Assembly (NCBI GenBank): GCA_002423555.1
Contig: DIWQ01000022.1
Span: forward strand, 1,280 to 8,704
Direction of reading: 5' to 3'
Length of the DNA: 7,425 nt
Origin: Patescibacteria group bacterium UBA6102
GTDB lineage: Bacteria > Patescibacteriota > Minisyncoccia > Minisyncoccales > UBA5738
Position 1 is the first letter of the stretch. Each line of letters opens with the position of its first letter. A model generated the notes under the pieces. That model saw nothing but the letters and a program-made list of their open reading frames with translations. It made no database searches and was not told the DNA's origin. Shown in pieces: positions 6,081 to 7,425 of this stretch. Made by a program: the position numbers and the translations under genes.

Positions 6081-6587
6081 TTAGAAGGGGATGTCTTTCA
6101 CGTTAATGTCGCCGTCTTCCTCAATGATGGGAATTTCCGGCTCGGCGCTTCCGGCGGGAGCGGATTTGGCGGACTTTACCGCCGGCCGGTCCTCCGAAAC
6201 TTTTGCGGCGGCTGGCGCCGCGTAATTTTCGGCCGATGATTGTCCGCCGCCGCCGTCTTGCCGCGGCCCCATTTGCATATTTTCGGCGATAATTTCGGTG
6301 CGGTAGCGCTTGTTGCCCGCCTGATCGGTCCAATCGCGCGTTTGCAAACGGCCTTCCAGCATAATCAGCGATCCCTTTTTCAGATACTGGCCGGCAATTT
6401 CCGCCAGCCGCGCGAACATCACGATGTTGTGAAATTCCGTTTTTTGCTGGCGCTGGCCGGAATTCTTGTCGGTGTAAAAGCTGTCGGTTGCCATGCCGAA
6501 ATTGGCCACTTGCTGGCCGCTGGGCATCACCCGGATTTCCGGATCGCGCGTCAACCTGCCGATTAAGAATACCTTATTCAAATTCAT
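6081..6587 (-). CDS. ssb: Single-stranded DNA-binding protein
   Basis: SSB protects single-stranded DNA and recruits repair and replication proteins. The 168-residue protein starts MNLNKVFLIGRLTRDPEIR, a standard SSB opening. An OB fold runs to about residue 105, including EFHNIVMFARLAEIAGQYLKKGS and W86 in TRDWTDQAGNKRYRTE. A Gly/Ala/Ser/Pro-rich flexible linker at about 108-150 follows. The acidic tail ends DIPF, the conserved tip through which SSB docks partner proteins; the common DDDIPF appears here as VKDIPF. It sits between rpsF and rpsR in their classical operon. No Shine-Dalgarno is evident before the ATG, but the start fits the family N-terminus exactly. Confidence 0.97.
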   Translation of the reverse strand: MNLNKVFLIGRLTRDPEIRVMPSGQQVANFGMATDSFYTDKNSGQRQQKTEFHNIVMFARLAEIAGQYLKKGSLIMLEGRLQTRDWTDQAGNKRYRTEIIAENMQMGPRQDGGGGQSSAENYAAPAAAKVSEDRPAVKSAKSAPAGSAEPEIPIIEEDGDINVKDIPF

Positions 6588-6595
6588 TAGAATTT

Positions 6596-6722
6596 AAATC
6601 CAAAATCAAAAGCTCAAATGTCAAATTAAGATCAAAGTCCAAAGTTCAAAAGAAATTCGTATTTCCTTTTGACATTTGGATTTAGGATTTTATTTGACAT
6701 TTGGATTTTGACATTTGGTTTT
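6596..6722. repeat. Long imperfect inverted repeat in the rpsF-ssb spacer
   Basis: The left arm (6596-6656) and right arm (6661-6722) align as reverse complements over about 61 bases with a few mismatches and single-base gaps, around the loop TCGT. The repeated word is GACATTTGGATTT: 6671-6683, 6696-6708, and a variant at 6710-6722. Inverted copies such as CAAATGTCAAA lie at 6615-6625. The spacer is thus one large A/T-rich hairpin within the operon transcript. The word TTTGACATTTG also contains TTGACA, a consensus -35 hexamer, but I found no well-spaced -10 for ssb. Confidence 0.8.
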
Positions 6723-6728
6723 GCTGAA

Positions 6729-7283
6729 TTATTTTAGGATTTCGTCCAGCTTTTCTTCAATGTCGCGCAATTCGGCCTTGATCTTTGTCCGGCGCTTCGG
6801 CTTGGCCGGCGCCGGTTCTGCCGGCGCGTCTTTTTTATCCTCTCCGCTTTCTTTCGCGGGTTTTTCTTCGGCGGGGGAATCTTCTTTGGGCTTCGGTTCC
6901 GTTTCGGTCGGCACTTTCGCCGGTTCCGCGTCAGCGGACGCTTCCGCGGCGGCAATCGCCGGGCGGCCGCGGCGAACTTCCTTTTCCATTTTCTTGGGAT
7001 CGTAAGCCAAGATCAATCCCCGCATAATTTCAACTTCGCCGGCGATGTCCTTTTTCAGGTCCGCCAGATTTTGGGGGTCAAAAGAAAACAAAATCGTGTT
7101 CAAATACGCGGCGTTTTGCTTTTTGATCGCATAGGCCAGCCGCCGTTTGCGGGCTTTGGGCGCGTCAACGATTGCGCCGCCCTTGCCGGTGATAAACGAT
7201 CCGATCTTGTCCTGCAAATTTTTGGCGTCGTCCTCGGACATATCCTGCCGCGTCAGATAAGTGTATTCGTAGTGCTTCATCAT
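6729..7283 (-). CDS. rpsF: 30S ribosomal protein S6 (bS6) with long C-terminal extension
   Basis: S6 binds 16S rRNA together with S18 on the small-subunit platform. The first 95 residues are a normal S6 domain: KHYEYTYLTRQDMSEDD, then KARKRRLAYAIKKQNAAYLN, and the EIMRGLIL strand. Residues from about 97 to 166 form a low-complexity tail rich in Ala, Lys, Glu and Pro. The last 18 residues (about 167-184, ending DIEEKLDEILK) look like a charged amphipathic helix or short coiled coil. Most bacterial S6 proteins are about 95-135 residues, so 184 is long. Two adjacent ATG codons (7281-7283 and 7278-7280) can start it. The first is used here, with GGA about eight bases upstream. The frame is open to 7376, but that would place coding sequence over the promoter and leader. 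First gene of the rpsF-ssb-rpsR operon. Confidence 0.95.
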   Translation of the reverse strand: MMKHYEYTYLTRQDMSEDDAKNLQDKIGSFITGKGGAIVDAPKARKRRLAYAIKKQNAAYLNTILFSFDPQNLADLKKDIAGEVEIMRGLILAYDPKKMEKEVRRGRPAIAAAEASADAEPAKVPTETEPKPKEDSPAEEKPAKESGEDKKDAPAEPAPAKPKRRTKIKAELRDIEEKLDEILK

Positions 7284-7295
7284 ATTTATTTTCCG

Positions 7296-7342
7296 GCCAT
7301 CTGTTAACGGGTCCCGTCCGCATTTTTCGGCCGGGAGATGGC
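7296..7342 (-). promoter_or_regulatory. Candidate S6:S18-binding autoregulatory leader of rpsF
   Basis: Read as RNA on the minus strand, GCCAUCU (7342-7336) pairs perfectly with AGAUGGC (7302-7296). Directly stacked inside, CCCG-G-CCG (7335-7328) pairs with CGG-A-CGGG (7320-7313), with one G-A mismatch and the loop AAAAAUG. All unpaired bases between the helices are on the 3' side: a 10-nt bulge ACCCGUUAAC (7312-7303) containing CCG. Rpsf operon leaders in many bacteria are known to bind the S6:S18 complex through a hairpin with a bulged CCG that mimics the 16S rRNA site. Position (13 bases before the start codon) and shape fit that model. S6:S18 binding here is inferred. Confidence 0.7.
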
Positions 7343-7346
7343 TTGG

Positions 7347-7386
7347 ATTATAGGCGCATATTAGCATTAAAAACAACCTTCGTCAA
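7347..7386 (-). promoter_or_regulatory. Putative overlapping promoters of the rpsF-ssb-rpsR operon
   Basis: On the minus strand TTGACG (7386-7381) and TAATAT (7363-7358) are separated by 17 bases. A second pair, TTGTTT (7376-7371) and a perfect TATAAT (7352-7347), has an 18-base spacer. The first would start RNA near 7351 and include the whole leader hairpin. The second would start near 7340-7343, at the very foot of the hairpin. Which one is used cannot be told by eye. Confidence 0.6.
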
Positions 7387-7400
7387 CCTTGGGGAACAAC

Positions 7401-7425
7401 ATGTCAAATGATAATAGAAATGTCA
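7401..7425. repeat. Copies of the ATGTCAAA-type repeat word at the window edge
   Basis: ATGTCAAATG at 7401-7410 and AAATGTCA at 7418-7425 belong to the same word family (TTTGACATTT and its complement) that builds the rpsF-ssb spacer. The repeat continues out of the window, so its extent is unknown. It suggests that this word is spread through intergenic regions of the genome. Confidence 0.45.

Noticed and set aside
7284..7376. Upstream extension of S6 to 7376.
   Set aside because: It would cover the promoter boxes and the leader hairpin, and S6 proteins start at MKHYEYTYL-like sequence, which is at 7283 or 7280.

Overview
The window carries conserved bacterial core genes, probably from a Patescibacteria/CPR (Parcubacteria-like) genome. 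The clues are a very short 61-residue S18, an S6 with a long low-complexity tail, no rplI after rpsR, few Shine-Dalgarno sequences, and spacers made of A/T-rich repeats. This placement is inferred from style, not proven. TGA is the stop of both rpoC and ftsK, which argues against the CPR lineages that read TGA as glycine.

Layout, plus strand: 1-885 is the C-terminal end of rpoC (RNA polymerase beta-prime). A nested perfect palindrome at 889-960 follows directly. 988-3270 is ftsK (DNA translocase). 3333-4496 is an AAA_14/DUF4143 ATPase, more A/T-rich than its neighbours in sampled stretches and with its own putative promoter. 4522-5571 is recA, whose best promoter lies inside the end of the ATPase gene. 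The 188-base gap after recA holds a 50-nt hairpin and a symmetrical terminator that separates the two convergent gene blocks.

Layout, minus strand, read right to left: a promoter region and a structured leader (7296-7342) precede rpsF (S6, 6729-7283), then ssb (6081-6587) and rpsR (S18, 5760-5945). This is the classical rpsF-ssb-rpsR operon. The leader folds as a hairpin with a one-sided bulge containing CCG, the architecture known for S6:S18 autoregulatory leaders. Both spacers inside the operon consist of A/T-rich inverted repeats.

How the genes work together: FtsK, RecA and SSB handle chromosome segregation, recombination and single-stranded DNA; RpoC, S6 and S18 belong to transcription and translation. 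I see no clearly new multi-gene system. The items most worth a second look are the candidate S6:S18 leader, the DUF4143 ATPase between ftsK and recA with the recA promoter inside its coding end, the nested palindrome after rpoC, and the long inverted repeats inside the ribosomal operon.
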